The position numbers and the translations under genes are program-made. Of a DNA stretch of 38,939 bases, positions 1 through 35,352 are shown piece after piece; positions within the stretch are counted from its first letter, which is position 1; every line of letters starts with the position of its first letter. Source of the stretch: Tubiluchus corallicola (Eukaryota > Priapulida > Priapulimorpha > Priapulimorphida > Tubiluchidae). The stretch spans positions 1 to 38,939 of the forward strand of contig JAQGDQ010001476.1 of the NCBI GenBank assembly GCA_030141605.1, read 5' to 3'. Under the pieces are notes generated by a model. It ran no database searches. It was not told the origin of the DNA and saw only the letters and a program-made list of their open reading frames with translations.

Positions 1-35
1 TAGGCAGCTCCTCAAATGATAAAAATGAAAATAAA

Positions 36-670
36 AATCTCTTCTCTTCCCTTCTCTTCTCTCTTCCCTTCTTTTCTCTCTTCCTTTCTCTTCTCTTCTC
101 CTCTTCTCTTCTCTCTTCCTTTTTCTTCTCTTCTCTTCTCTTCTCTTCTCTTCGCCTCTTCTCTTCTCTTCTCCTCTTCTCTTCTCTCTTCCTTTTTCTT
201 CTCTTCTCTTCTCCTCTTCTCTTCTCCTCTCCTCTTCTCTTCTCTCTTCCTTTTTCTTCTCTTCTCTTCTCTTCTCTTCTCTTCTCTTCTCTTCTCTTCT
301 CTTCTCTTCTCTTCTCTTCTCTTCTCTTCTCTTCTCTTCTCTCTTCCCTTCTCTTTTCTTCTCTTCTCTTTTCCCTTGTCTTTTCTCTTCTCTTCTCTTC
401 TCTTCTCTTCTCTTCTCTTCTCTTCTCTTCTCTTCTCTTCTCTTCTCTTCTCTTCTCTTCTCTTCTCTTCTCTTCTCTTCTTTTCCCTTCCCTTCCCTTC
501 CCTTCCCTTCTCTTCAGGAAGAAAAAACAAAAGGTGAGAAGAAAAAGAAAAAAGGGAATGAGAGGAGAAGAGAGCAGAGAAGAGGAGACCAGACTAGAGG
601 AGACGAGAGAAGAGAAAGGAGAGAAGGGAAGGGAAGGGAAGGGAAAGAAAGAGAAGGGAAGAGAAGAGAT
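36..670. repeat. Pyrimidine/purine microsatellite, (CTTCT)n then (GAGAAG)-type
   Basis: The plus strand is almost pure pyrimidine (CTTCT and TTCTC pentamers with TTTTTC and CTCTTCC variants) from about 36 to 515. It then switches to almost pure purine (gaagaaaa, gagaag, gaaggg) from about 517 to 670. The two halves are roughly complementary. The Lys/Arg/Glu-rich and Ser/Leu/Phe-rich frames through it are products of the repeat and not genes. Confidence 0.95.
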
Positions 671-1195
671 AAAATCATTTTAGAGTCGTGATAATTTCAC
701 GCTTTGGCTCTTGATTTTGAACGTTCCATTTTTCCACCAATGATGTCATGTTAAACCCCATTTTTCCACCAATGGCATCGTTCATCGACTAAAGAAAAAT
801 AGTTCACTGGCAATTCTGTCAACAGTACAAGTTTTTACGCAAAATTAGTTGGCTTATCCTGTGATATTTTTGGCTGAACATTAAGCAAGATTTACAGCTT
901 TAAGTTAGTTTAAGCAGCATGCTCTTACAAGAAGTCATAAAGTCCACCAGTTACATCATAATTTTCAAATGAATGGCAGCTACCAATATGGCTGAAAAAT
1001 TTTTACACAGTGGTAGTGTGAATTAACTTTATGTGTTTTTTTGCAATTTTTGATTTATATTTTTCACGGTGTAAGTGATAACATTAAATTAAACCCGACA
1101 CGCTAAATGACTTGTCTTTTCCTTTAATAGTGCCAGTGTGTAGATTTTGTAGCATTTGTGTGGTTTTTGTTGTTGTTGTGGCTGTTGTTACAAGT
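671..1195. other. Intergenic, nothing recognised
   Basis: AT-rich sequence with no convincing exon on either strand. A short motif (ccatttttccaccaatg) occurs twice, near 727 and 759. Confidence 0.6.
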
Positions 1196-1231
1196 TGTTG
1201 TTGCTGTTGCTGTTGCTGCTGTTGCTCTTGT

Positions 1232-1274
<43 letters not shown>

Positions 1275-1780
1275 CTTGTTGTTTGCTGTTTGCTGTTGCA
1301 GTTTGCTGTTGCTTCAGCACAACTGCAAGGCTACATGATAATAATTTTTAACTGTTATTCTGAATAATTATACAGAGCGATTCATGAGTAATTGGGATTA
1401 TAACCGGGATCTTGTTGTTGTTGCTGTTGCTGTTGTTGCTGCTGTTGCTCTTGTTGTTGCTGTTGCTGTTGCTGTTCCTGTTGCTGCTGTTGCTGTTGCT
1501 GTTGCTCTTATTGTTGCGGTTGCTCTTGTTGTTGCAGTTTGCTGTTGCTTCAGTACAACAGCAAGGCTACATGATAATAATTTTTAACTGTTATTGTGAA
1601 TAATTATACAGAGCGATTCATGAGTAATCTGGATTATAACCGGGATCTTGTTGTTGTTGCTGTTGCTGTTGCTGCTGCTGTTGCTGTTGTTGCTGCTGTT
1701 GCAGTTTGCTGTTGCTTCAGTACAGAGCGATTCATGAGTAATCTGGATTATAACCGGGATCTTCATGCCGGGACTGTATC
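1160..1780. repeat. TTGCTG hexanucleotide blocks inside a longer tandem duplication
   Basis: Three blocks of (TTGCTG)n/(GTT)n, at about 1166-1300, 1411-1545 and 1649-1715, alternate with a conserved non-repetitive spacer. The spacer includes gagcgattcatgagtaat and gattataaccgggatctt, and parts of it occur at about 1377-1410, 1610-1648 and 1725-1763. The unit of duplication is therefore roughly 200 bp including its microsatellite. Poly-Gln and poly-Leu/Val/Cys frames here are repeat artefacts. Confidence 0.9.
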
Positions 1781-2832
1781 CTGTAGGACGTAAATGGTCT
1801 GATAGCTATTGTTTAATTGGCAAATTCTTTAACTTCCTGTTTACCACAGGAAGCAATTGCTGGAAGAGAGCTAAAGCATTTGTAAATGTTCTCTAATTCG
1901 TTCATATAGTGTGTGAAAGTTAATTAGAATACTGATTAATGCATATTTGAAAACTAGTAAAACTAGTAGTTATTTTAACTCGAGTAAATTATTAGAACTG
2001 GCAAACGATATGTGGTAGACATGTTTTCAATTTTCGTTAAGCGAATTTACTCGTGTAATACGCGGTTGGAAAGCCTGTGAAATTCTCTATCTACCCGTAT
2101 ATAGTTTGTTCAAAAGTAACGTAATGTGTAAGAAATAACTCAAACCCTAGTTGTAAAATCGCCATATTCGGACTTGCAACGATACTTCCTCCGGAATCCA
2201 CAAACATGGATTCGTACTTTCAACCGCCATTACGAACGCAGTACTTAAGCAATCTAAGTTAATCTTCTTAATCAAGTTATCTTAATTTGCATATGCGCAT
2301 ACTTAATATTTTAACAAATAATAGTCTTTCTATCTTTTATATCATCATTCATTCATTACATCATTTCATTCTGAAGCACTAAATGTTTTCTTTATCACAC
2401 GAATAACTTCATAATTTTCAGATTATTTCCATTACTTTTTTTCTTTCACTGTGTGGGACAATCTAACAAGCCCTGCTTTTTGATTGGCCCGCAACACATT
2501 TACATTTGTATATAGGTGAACAGTGTTTGAGGCTTTTCTTGTGCAGAAACAATAAAAACTTATTTGTGTTATGTTCATTGTAGGCCCTTTCACTAGATAT
2601 TGTATATGAAACTATTCTAAATGTGTAATGTTAAATAAATGACTTATGACTTATGCATCTCTCTCTTACATGCATTCGATTGTGCTTTTGTGGTGAATAC
2701 TGGATGTCAATTCTGTACACCCCTTATTCAAATTAAGCCTCAGTGTCATTACTTTCCATTTTCTTCATTTGCGAAATTAAGTAACTGGAGCATGCTTCTC
2801 TTTTATAACGGTTCATTTTTGTTACCATACAG
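1781..2832. other. Intergenic or tektin intron, no exon recognised
   Basis: No coding segment with tektin character could be found upstream of 2833. The N-terminal half of the tektin gene may lie in unrecognised small exons here or to the left of the window. AATAAA-like hexamers occur near 2550 and 2633 but cannot be tied to a gene. Confidence 0.4.
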
Positions 2833-5367
2833 TCAGTCTGACCCAAAGTCGTGGGCGAGATTTACGCACGAGAATCTCAAGATGGCGGAAGATACTCTTG
2901 CTGCTTCGACCCGCATGCGCAAGACAATTGACGACACGCTGAGTAACTTGGCGCGTGACATGCGACAGAATGCAGACAACGTGGAGGCGGCACTTCATCG
3001 GAGAACCGAGGAAGAGAACGTTGCCATCAGAAGACTCCATGAGAAACTTAAACAGGTAAAAATTAAGCCCATTTTTTGTACCACGACAACTTATTTTTTA
3101 GTTTAAATAATATTTTGGAGATTTAAATGAAAACAAACAAAAAGTTCTTTCAACGCGAGTACGACATACGCATCAAATGGTTATAAAGTAATATAATTTT
3201 TAAGGCGATTTTTCTGAAACCTACTTCAGGTATCCCTTTTCTTCACCTTTAAGTTTAACCTCCCTCAAATGCCCACAAAGTACCTGGGTACCGCTTGGTT
3301 TTTCTCTTTACTGCTACTTTGTAAACTGAAATTGTAGTGCAACTGCGCAAGGACATGAATAGGTCAAGATCCCATGCCGGATTTGATACTGCAGCGTGCT
3401 TTTGTCTTTAACGTAAACCATTACACCGACAGGTTCTCGATGACATTGCCATGCAGGAGAAGAACATTGCAGAACTGCAAAAGTCCATCAAAGACAAGGA
3501 GGAACCCATGAAGGTTGCACAAACTCGATTGCAGAGTCGAATGAGCCGTCCCGGTGTCGAAAACTGCCGGGATCCTGCCCAGTACAAGTAAGTAAAAGCC
3601 TTCCACCGGTACTTGAACTTGAAACCTTCTGCTTTCGGGGCAGCTGTGCTAATCATTTCACTACAGAAGCACTCAACTTTTCAAGCTCAAGTTCAGTAAG
3701 TTAATTACAAAAGCTTTCATAATAGTAAATCTAAATAAGCACAATTCTGACATATCTTGCAATATAATCACTGAAATATTAAATTTTGTGTGCAAGCTGC
3801 CTTTAAGAAACTGTAGCATTAGATGTAAATATTGAGCAAACAATACATCCTGGACAGTGGTCAGTCAAAACTCCCTCCTATTCCTCCAAAACTGTTGCCA
3901 TCGTTGTACTTTTAAAAGGATGAACTTAATTGATATCACTCCATTCTAATGTCAGCTGTCATTATGTGCTGCTCAGTGTAAACTTTGTTCGTTTAAATAT
4001 CTTTCAAAAAATAATGGTTTTGCAATTTCAATTTTGCAAAAAGTTATATAACTTCCATTGTTAAGATAATGTAAGAGTTACTATTTAAAAACACAAAAAT
4101 CATGCACTGTATTTATCAAATCACAAATAATAATAATTATTAGTTAAGAAAATTGTTTGGACTTTCACACAGTTCTCAAGCCGTATAGTTTTTTTGAGTT
4201 GAATAATATCCATAGTTTCAGTCGGTGTTTAAAACACATACTTTTTTCTCATCTACCTTTCTTTTACCTTTATTTTTGCATCATCTACATGTATCTAATA
4301 TCTACTTTCTTCAGTTTCCGCATGTATCTACATCTTTCGAAGCATCTACTTTTATCTACTTAAAGAAATAAAACCGATACTGAGTAAATTATTAATGAAC
4401 TATATTACCTCCTTTATTTTACAATGTAATTTTTTTTAAATGTTGCATCTGATTATGCTACCACATACTCAAAATTATCTATGTTTCAGTGTTTTTGTAT
4501 GTGTGGTTTCAGAATGTTGGGCCACATTTCCTTTACGATTAGATAAAATCATTCTGTTTTTCAGTAGGATTGGTAGCAAATTACTCTAAGTTTTATTAAT
4601 ACAAGCTGTTTAATGAATTTTTATAATTTTTTTGTCACTGTTCGTTCTCACGTCACGTCTTATTTTTCCTAATTTTCGTTCGTCTCGTTCCCGTATTATA
4701 ACAAGCCCGTTTGAAAAATTCCGTTTGTTCCATACGTGTATTGTATAGTAGTTGTTCTTGTGTTTCTTTCATGTATCGTGTCCATCCATCCATCCGTCCG
4801 GTGCCTAAATCCCTTTTATATCGGGGCGAGTAGCAATGTCTATTGTACTACTAGGCTGATTTCTACTCAAAAACGCTAAGGCGCACACATATGCTTGCTC
4901 TAATGCTACAACAACACAAAACAAATTTGGGTTTATAAATGTTATACCGCCGTTACCCACAGCCGAAGTTATACATTCACTATGCTTCTTCTTTTGACCA
5001 TTATGTCCTTCAGTAGGCAACTTTATCTCCTTCGTGTTCAAAACACTGGTGCCGGCACATTTAAGTGTGACAAATATGAATGACAGTATCAGACATCAGT
5101 AGTTATAAGAAAATATACCTGTTAGAAAAGCTTTAACTGTTTTGTAGAATGATAGAAGAAGTCTCTGCATTGTCAGACCTGATTGCTATATTGACGGAAA
5201 AATTAGAACAGGCTGAACAATCATTACGCGAGCTGAACGAAACTCGAATGGCTTTGGAGAAGGAGCTAGACGCCAAGAAGAACAGTGTCTTCGTCGACAA
5301 CGTCAAGTGCAAACAGATCAGGAAAAGATTTCCCACGTTTGACAAACTGATGGGCTACATGCAATAA
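2833..5367 (+). CDS. Tektin, C-terminal part (three exons, 5' incomplete)
   Basis: Tektins are coiled-coil filament proteins bound to doublet microtubules of cilia and flagella. I read three exons: 2833-3055 (2837 is an alternative acceptor), 3433-3587 and 5148-5367, ending at TAA 5365-5367. Phases fit: exon a ends on a whole codon, and exon b ends AA and joins A at 5148 to give Lys. Together they code for about 198 residues, roughly the last half of a usual 400-450-residue tektin. Family evidence is the coiled-coil heptads, the segment EKNIAELQKSIKDKE, the nonapeptide RPGVENCRD followed by PAQYK, and a C-terminal DARKK-like block ending VDNVKCKQIRKRFPT. The tektin signature is normally RPNVELCRD, so two of nine positions differ. 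The paralogue (tektin-1, -2 or -4 type) cannot be decided. Donors are CAG|GTAAAA and CAA|GTAAGT. The upstream exons were not found. Confidence 0.88.
3110..3250 (+). mobile_element. Fragment of dispersed element family F in a tektin intron
   Basis: The stretch with gaaaacaaacaaaaag, tacgacatacgcat and tttctgaaacctact matches 13085-13200 at high similarity, and the reverse complement of about 7706-7830. It is one end of the family F element described at 7700-8345. Confidence 0.75.
3588..5147 (+). other. Tektin intron
   Basis: Intron between the exon with RPGVENCRD and the last exon. Donor GTAAGT at 3588, acceptor TTTTGTAG ending at 5147. It is AT-rich, with a short CCAT/CCGT repeat at about 4784-4800. 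No further exon was recognised inside. Confidence 0.6.
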
Positions 5368-5552
5368 TTATTATTAATATTTATCTGACTTGTTAAGAAT
5401 GATATGATGGTGTTGTGTATTTTTAACTAATGCCAATAAGGTGCACATGAATTATAACCAGATTGATATGCACAATTTGAATGTATTTTTGTGATTATGA
5501 TACAAAAAATTATTGCTTCTACAAAACTCTATAATTGTGGCACATTTTTTTG

Positions 5553-5558
5553 AATAAA
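5553..5558 (+). terminator. Polyadenylation signal AATAAA of the tektin gene
   Basis: AATAAA lies 186 bp after the tektin stop codon, in AT-rich 3' UTR-like sequence, with no competing canonical hexamer nearer to the stop. Confidence 0.65.
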
Positions 5559-6890
5559 AGAAATTACATTTGCGTAATTACTGTACAAAGATTTGAGATA
5601 TGTTTTCTTGTTGTATTTACTTGCATTCCAAAATAACCAAAGAACGGAACTTGTAGAAGCGATTCAGGGGTGAGCATTCTCTACCAGGGAGCGAATTCGA
5701 ATCAAATTGAATTTGTGACTCGAATTCCAATCGAACCGAACTTCAGTATTTTGAATTCGAATTGAGATTGAAAGATTTTTGAACAAGTTTTAAAACCACC
5801 AGTAAAAATTACTCTTACAAAAATTATGCATATGCCTGGATTTTGTTCTGCAGTAAAACCACCAAAATTGTGCACAGAAATCACAGCTGAATTATGCTGA
5901 CTGCATGATGCTTTAATCGTTTTGATGAAAAAAAACGTATGTGATCGAAGTGCTGAATTATTCGAATCTATAGTTTTAGGTTTGAACCGAGTTTAAACGT
6001 TTGAACTCAAGCCTTCAATGCTCATGTATAAAACTATTTAATCTTTGTAGTCACTATGATTTTTCAAGCGGTACTAAAATAGCAGGGTTGTTATGTTTGA
6101 ATGTGTATGCAAATTTTAATTTAATTTTCCGATGCGTTGGTTAATGACTGTTGGGCAGGTCAGCCAGGAAACTATTTTTAGCAAATAATAATTACGTAAT
6201 TATTTGTACATTACTAAGTCAATAATTATTGGTTACGGTAAATATTTATTTTGCTTAATTACAAATTAATTGTAAAAAAGGCGTTCTCTGATCATATTTT
6301 AGTTTGGCCTGCGGAGAGTGCATTTCAATTATGGTAACAACACGGATATTTGTGAAAGAGTTCCCTTATTGAAAATCAGTAATAATTTTTTTCACGTGTA
6401 TCGTATGATGATGATGATGATCACGTGTATTCACCATCTTTAGAATGAGAATTTTCGTCGTAAGTGGTGTTGGCAAGCCACTGGCATAGTAGTTTATTAT
6501 TTTTATGGATAACTGCTGTGTTTACCTGTCTTGAACAGATTTCTTTCATTTTAGAATTCTGCATGCCAAATGTCTTCAACAGACGTGATGGACGTATAGT
6601 AAAAGCTCTGAATGTTCGTTGTAAGTTGTGCTGACAAGCGATTTGCATAGCAGTGTCTAATTTTTTGCGTGATTATTGCCGTGTTTGCCCATTTTGACAG
6701 CTTGCCTAGTCTTTGTAGTAGGTGTAATGACGGGAGCCCGTAGAAGCCCGGCCAGTTTTTAGGCTCCTTACCGCGCCTTTGAAAAGTAACTTGTCGGTCG
6801 TGCACTTGTCATTCCAAAGAGTAAAAGAAACTATTGAAATTTATCATGGTGGATGAAAAAAACGATTATAATTTGCAGCTACTTTGATCT
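5559..6890. other. Intergenic, with a diverged tandem duplication
   Basis: No gene recognised. A block of about 90 bp at 6449-6540 (gtcgtaagtggtgttggcaag ... gaacag) is repeated in diverged form at 6610-6705 (gttgtaagttgtgctgacaag ... tgacag). A (GAT)n run sits at 6407-6421. Confidence 0.55.
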
Positions 6891-6896
6891 TTTATT
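6891..6896 (-). terminator. Possible polyadenylation signal for the minus-strand small ORF
   Basis: TTTATT on the plus strand reads AATAAA on the minus strand, about 62 bp beyond the stop codon of the ORF at 6958-7116. Confidence 0.35.
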
Positions 6897-6957
6897 TCCC
6901 AAAACATGTTGAATTTTAGAAGAAGGCATTTCTCAAACTTACATTTATGTATACAGA

Positions 6958-7116
6958 TTACAACAGTTTTTTCTCAGCAATAACCAGGTGATCTCTCTCT
7001 GTTATAGTTGGTTTTTCTGCACTTACAAAATCAAGGTAATGGATGTATTGCAATTTGTCAAAAACTCCTGCTTGTTGAGCTGATGACGAAGCCTGTTCTT
7101 TGTCACCTGTATCCAT
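6958..7116 (-). CDS. Possible small protein, 52 residues, or last exon of a gene
   Basis: On the minus strand an ATG at 7116 opens 52 codons to a TAA at 6958-6960. The peptide starts MDTGDKEQASSSAQQAG and continues VFDKLQYIHYLDF. Its composition looks like a real protein: no low complexity, charged, a Ser/Ala/Gln-rich head and then a mixed hydrophobic and charged part ending IAEKKLL. Just upstream on the minus strand is TATTTTAG followed by TTATATAAA and the ATG, so this may be a terminal exon with its 5' UTR further right. An AATAAA follows 62 bp past the stop. There is an internal GTAAGT after LDF that could be a donor, which would make it a first exon instead. I do not recognise the protein family. 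Confidence 0.35.
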   Translation of the reverse strand: MDTGDKEQASSSAQQAGVFDKLQYIHYLDFVSAEKPTITERDHLVIAEKKLL

Positions 7117-7699
7117 TTTATATAACTAAAATATGTAGACATGTAATAGTGTTAACTTAGCCATGTTACTAGCTTTACTGAGCTACCTACATTGTTCTAC
7201 AATGTGTACTGTGCATGTGACCAAGCTTTGAAGAATCTGCAGAAGTTTTTATTTCCAAATCGTGATAAATCCAATACGTACTACAATGCATTACTAATTT
7301 ACAAGTAATCTGATTACAAGACTACTTTCGTTAGATTACTTGTTACTATAAAAAGTAATCTGATTACAATAATGCAACAGTAGTAACCAGGGTCAGATTT
7401 TGACCTTTTGGGGCCTCTAGGCTAATGAAATTATGGGACCCCTTTAGGTGGTGCCACCCTCCTAAAGGTCTAGCTCACCTGCACTTTGTAATGGTCATTA
7501 TAACCATTAAAAGATGGCCGACATTTTCACCTTGGAAATAAACAATAAAATGATATTTCCTAAGTGACATAAATTATTGTCAATAATATTAATTTGAAAA
7601 TTTTCATCACTGTACGTAATATAATATATATTTCATGCCATTGTTAGAAAACTTTAGAACAGTAGTATATGAAAATCTTTGTTTGTGTTGTCTCTCATT
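7117..7699. other. Intergenic with transposon-like remnants
   Basis: Positions 7280-7370 contain repeated gtaatctgattacaa-type sequence of the kind found at ends of non-autonomous DNA transposons. Positions 7385-7450 (agggtcagattttgacc, ggggcctctaggc) also look like a transposon end. No gene recognised. Confidence 0.4.
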
Positions 7700-8345
7700 A
7701 AATACCTGAAGTAGGTTTCAGAAAAATCGTTTTAAAAAATTATATGACTTTATAGCAATTTTGTGCACATATCGTGCTTGCATTGAAAGGAATTTTGTTG
7801 GTTTTCATTTTAAAACTCTCACAGCGCTGTTCCGAAGTCGCCATTACATGGCGTCATATACGCAAACGTAAATCAGGGGAAGAAAAGGCAATGTTAAATT
7901 ATGTTCCAAAAAACTTTCCAAGCAAATCTACATTACTTAGCATTTCGCTTACCAGCTGGAAAGACTTAAGTAACTAGAAATAAGAATTTAAAATGTTTGT
8001 GGCAATTGGTAAATGTTGCTGGCTCACCCTCCAGGGTGCGCCACTCACTAACGAAAACGTATTTTCAAACTTATTGACAAGATACAGTTACTTAAAATTT
8101 TACTTTATAACATGTGTGCTACGAATGCACTGATTATTTTTTCAAACTTTACGCAATGTTATCTAAACTTGTTTCAAACGGCCTACCATTCAAATGACTG
8201 TGTCTAATGGTCATCGTGGGAGTTTAAATCTACAAGTTTTATACAGCATCACTGCTGATGCAAGCCCTGTCTGCAAAGCCATTATATATTATTTCAAGAC
8301 AAATTTTTTAATCTTTATGTAAGTGAAGGGTTTTCTTGCACTTTA
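7700..8345 (+). mobile_element. Dispersed element family F, longest copy
   Basis: A non-coding element present in several copies. This copy runs from gaagtaggtttcagaaaaat to gaagggttttcttgcacttta. Related copies are 12540-13200 (reverse orientation), 33040-33665 (two halves head to head), 12245-12365 (partial) and 3110-3250 (fragment). Shared landmarks are caagccctg(t/c), gtttaaatct(a)caagtttta, tattgacaagatacagt and gtaaatcaggggaagaaaa. No transposase was found, so the superfamily is unknown. Confidence 0.75.
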
Positions 8346-8560
8346 ACGTCGGTCAAACTTTTTTATAGTACTTTTTGTAGAAGGTGTGATTGACATCAGG
8401 ATGACTGTATGTTTTTGGGTGTCAAATCCTTATAAAACGTACGTGGAACTGCTACTATGTCACTCATAGGCGTGTTGCTATATGACAAGGTTATCTCGTA
8501 AAATCTGTTGAGCCAACAAACCTGGCCTTTAGAAAGTCGGGCATATAAAAATCTTTTATT

Positions 8561-8995
8561 CAGAGGCGTAGCCAGGTTTTAAAGTTAGGGGGAGCACGCA
8601 CATAAAAACGACACTGTGACGGGGGCGTAGCCAGGTTTTAAAGTTAGGGGGAGCATGCACATAAAAAAGATGCAGTGACAGGGGCGTAGCCAGGTTTTAA
8701 AGTTAGGGGGAGCATGCACATAAAAAAGATGCAGTGACAGGGGCGTAGCCAGGTTTTAAAGTTAGGGGGAGCATGCACATAAAAAAGATGCAGTGACAGG
8801 GGCGTAGCCAGGTTTTAAAGTTAGGGGGAGCATGCACATAAAAAAGATGCAGTGACAGGGGTGTAGCCAGGTTCTAAAGTTAAGGGGAGCAAGCACGTAA
8901 AAAAGATACTGTGACAGGGGCGTAGCCAGGTTCTAAAGTTAGGGGGAGCATGCACATAAAAAAGACACTGTGGCATGGGGGTGTAGCCAGGTCCT
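8561..8995 (+). repeat. 59-bp minisatellite, about 7 units
   Basis: The unit is GGGGCGTAGCCAGGTTTTAA, AGTTAGGGGGAGCATGCACA, then taaaaaagatgcagtgaca. Unit starts are spaced 59 bp apart (for example 8623 and 8682). The first bases of the unit equal the terminal repeat of the hAT-like element in which it sits. Confidence 0.92.
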
Positions 8996-9102
8996 AGACA
9001 TGTGAACTAAAGAGCTAAAAAAATTGTTGAAAAGACGTCAATTTTGAATAATGTGGTCGTTGAGCAGTTACACCCCTTGCTTCCAGATTAGCTACGCCAC
9101 TG
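8561..9102 (+). mobile_element. hAT-like non-autonomous element with amplified 5' end
   Basis: The left end CAGAGGCGTAGCCAGG and the right end TTAGCTACGCCACTG (9088-9102) form imperfect terminal inverted repeats of the CAGNGGCGTAGC type seen in hAT elements. The expected 8-bp target duplication is not evident (CTTTTATT against TCTCTAAC). Most of the element is the tandem array described separately. Confidence 0.6.
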
Positions 9103-9362
9103 TCTCTAACTGATCTACAACTGCAGTGATGTGCCATCTGTTATCTGGTGAGATAAAGTTCAGAATTTTTATCGATTTTTCTATTTGTACAGTGCATATT
9201 ATTTGGCGCAGATTGAAGTTTTGTTACTCGGAACATTACTTCGGCAAACACTCCTGTTTGCTTTCGTTTTCTATTGTAACTCAGTGCCTGTGTAATTCGG
9301 CTGCTTGTTATATGTGTGATGGTTAATCTTATCTTGGTTGTCTTAGGTAGGCAGCCGGCTCG

Positions 9363-9370
9363 TATATATA
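9363..9370 (+). promoter_or_regulatory. Candidate TATA box upstream of exon E1
   Basis: TATATATA lies 105 bp before the ATG at 9475. Transcription starting about 30 bp downstream would give a 5' UTR of roughly 80 bp. Position and base composition are the only evidence. Confidence 0.35.
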
Positions 9371-9474
9371 CGATCTTACTGCACCTGTGATCTTCACAAT
9401 TTCATCTTGTTTCCTGAACGAGACGGGAACGCCATCTTTGATATTGAAGTTTGAATAACTTCTAATTGTTCGGC

Positions 9475-34435
<24,961 letters not shown>

Positions 34436-34672
34436 GTGTTAATACGTCTTTCTGTTAACTACAAGTATACGTTAATACGTCTTTCTGTTAACTACAAGTA
34501 CGTGTCAATACGTTTTTCTGTTAACTACAAGTATGCGTTAATACGTCTTTCTGTTAACTACAAGTACGCATTAATACGTCTTTCTGCTAACTACAAGTAT
34601 GCGTTAATACGTCTTTCTGCTAACTACAAGTACGCGCCAATACATCTTTTTGTTAACTGCAAGTATTTTTGA

Positions 34673-35013
34673 ATTGACGGATCGAGGCGTGACCAATTTG
34701 AAAGACGTATGCGGAGCCCCGGGGATAGGATGGGTAGCTTGTATATAGCACACTTCCAGGATCGTTTAACTCCGGGGGAAGCCTGGGTAGCTTGTATTTG
34801 GCACACTTCCAGGATTGTTTAATGCTTAATTACTACAGTCAGTCAAAAGCTGTAATAAAACAATTAATACAACCCAACAAACGTCTAGATAGATCAGGAT
34901 ACTAATTATAGTAAGAAATAAGCACCTTTAAGATGTTTAGAAAATCATACGTGTGCGGGATCATGAAATTTTTTTCCTAACAGCAATTTCGTACATATTG
35001 TGCACTGCAATAG
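34673..35013. other. Downstream sequence with a short duplication
   Basis: A block gggtagcttgtat(at/tt)(ag/gg)cacacttccaggat occurs twice, near 34733 and 34785. No exon matching E13 was found here on the plus strand. Confidence 0.5.
34854..34859 (+). terminator. Possible polyadenylation signal of the fusion gene
   Basis: AATAAA 419 bp after the read-through stop at 34435. It would serve if E14 is the terminal exon. Confidence 0.3.
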
Positions 35014-35341
35014 ACCTTTTCACAGCTTCGCTGTGTGCACTCGCAGTAGCTGTCGCTCAAAGGTTAAGTGTACAACTGTCATGTGACATGTGGGTAAAGC
35101 AAGGCCGTTTACCGAATCAGTTCAGTAACTTCAGCAGTTGTTTTACGTGGACTTTACTTTATTATGCATTAGTACGTGCACAGGGTGATTAAGCAGCAGG
35201 ATCTTGCTTGGAAACGAGGAAAAATGAACTAAGTAAGGTTCTAGCTAGCTGTTAAAACATGTACACAAATGCTTTGTCTTATGCACCTAACCTTTGACCC
35301 TTTTCACGATCACCATCAATTGCTGCAATTGTGAGAAAAGG
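35014..35341 (+). mobile_element. MITE with TTTCACAG ends, copy 4
   Basis: Left end CCTTTTCACAGCTTCGC, right end GCAATTGTGAGAAAAGG, with interior blocks tcaaaggttaagtgtac and cacctaacctttgaccc in inverted positions. Confidence 0.78.
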
Positions 35342-35352
35342 CATATTATATA

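Noticed and set aside
12-537. Lys/Arg/Glu-rich and Ser/Phe/Leu-rich open frames of about 172 codons
   Set aside because: They are translations of the CTTCT/GAGAAG microsatellite, open on both strands only because the repeat lacks stops.
1084-1793. Poly-Gln and poly-Leu/Val/Cys frames
   Set aside because: These are translations of the TTGCTG hexamer blocks. There is no unique flanking coding sequence.
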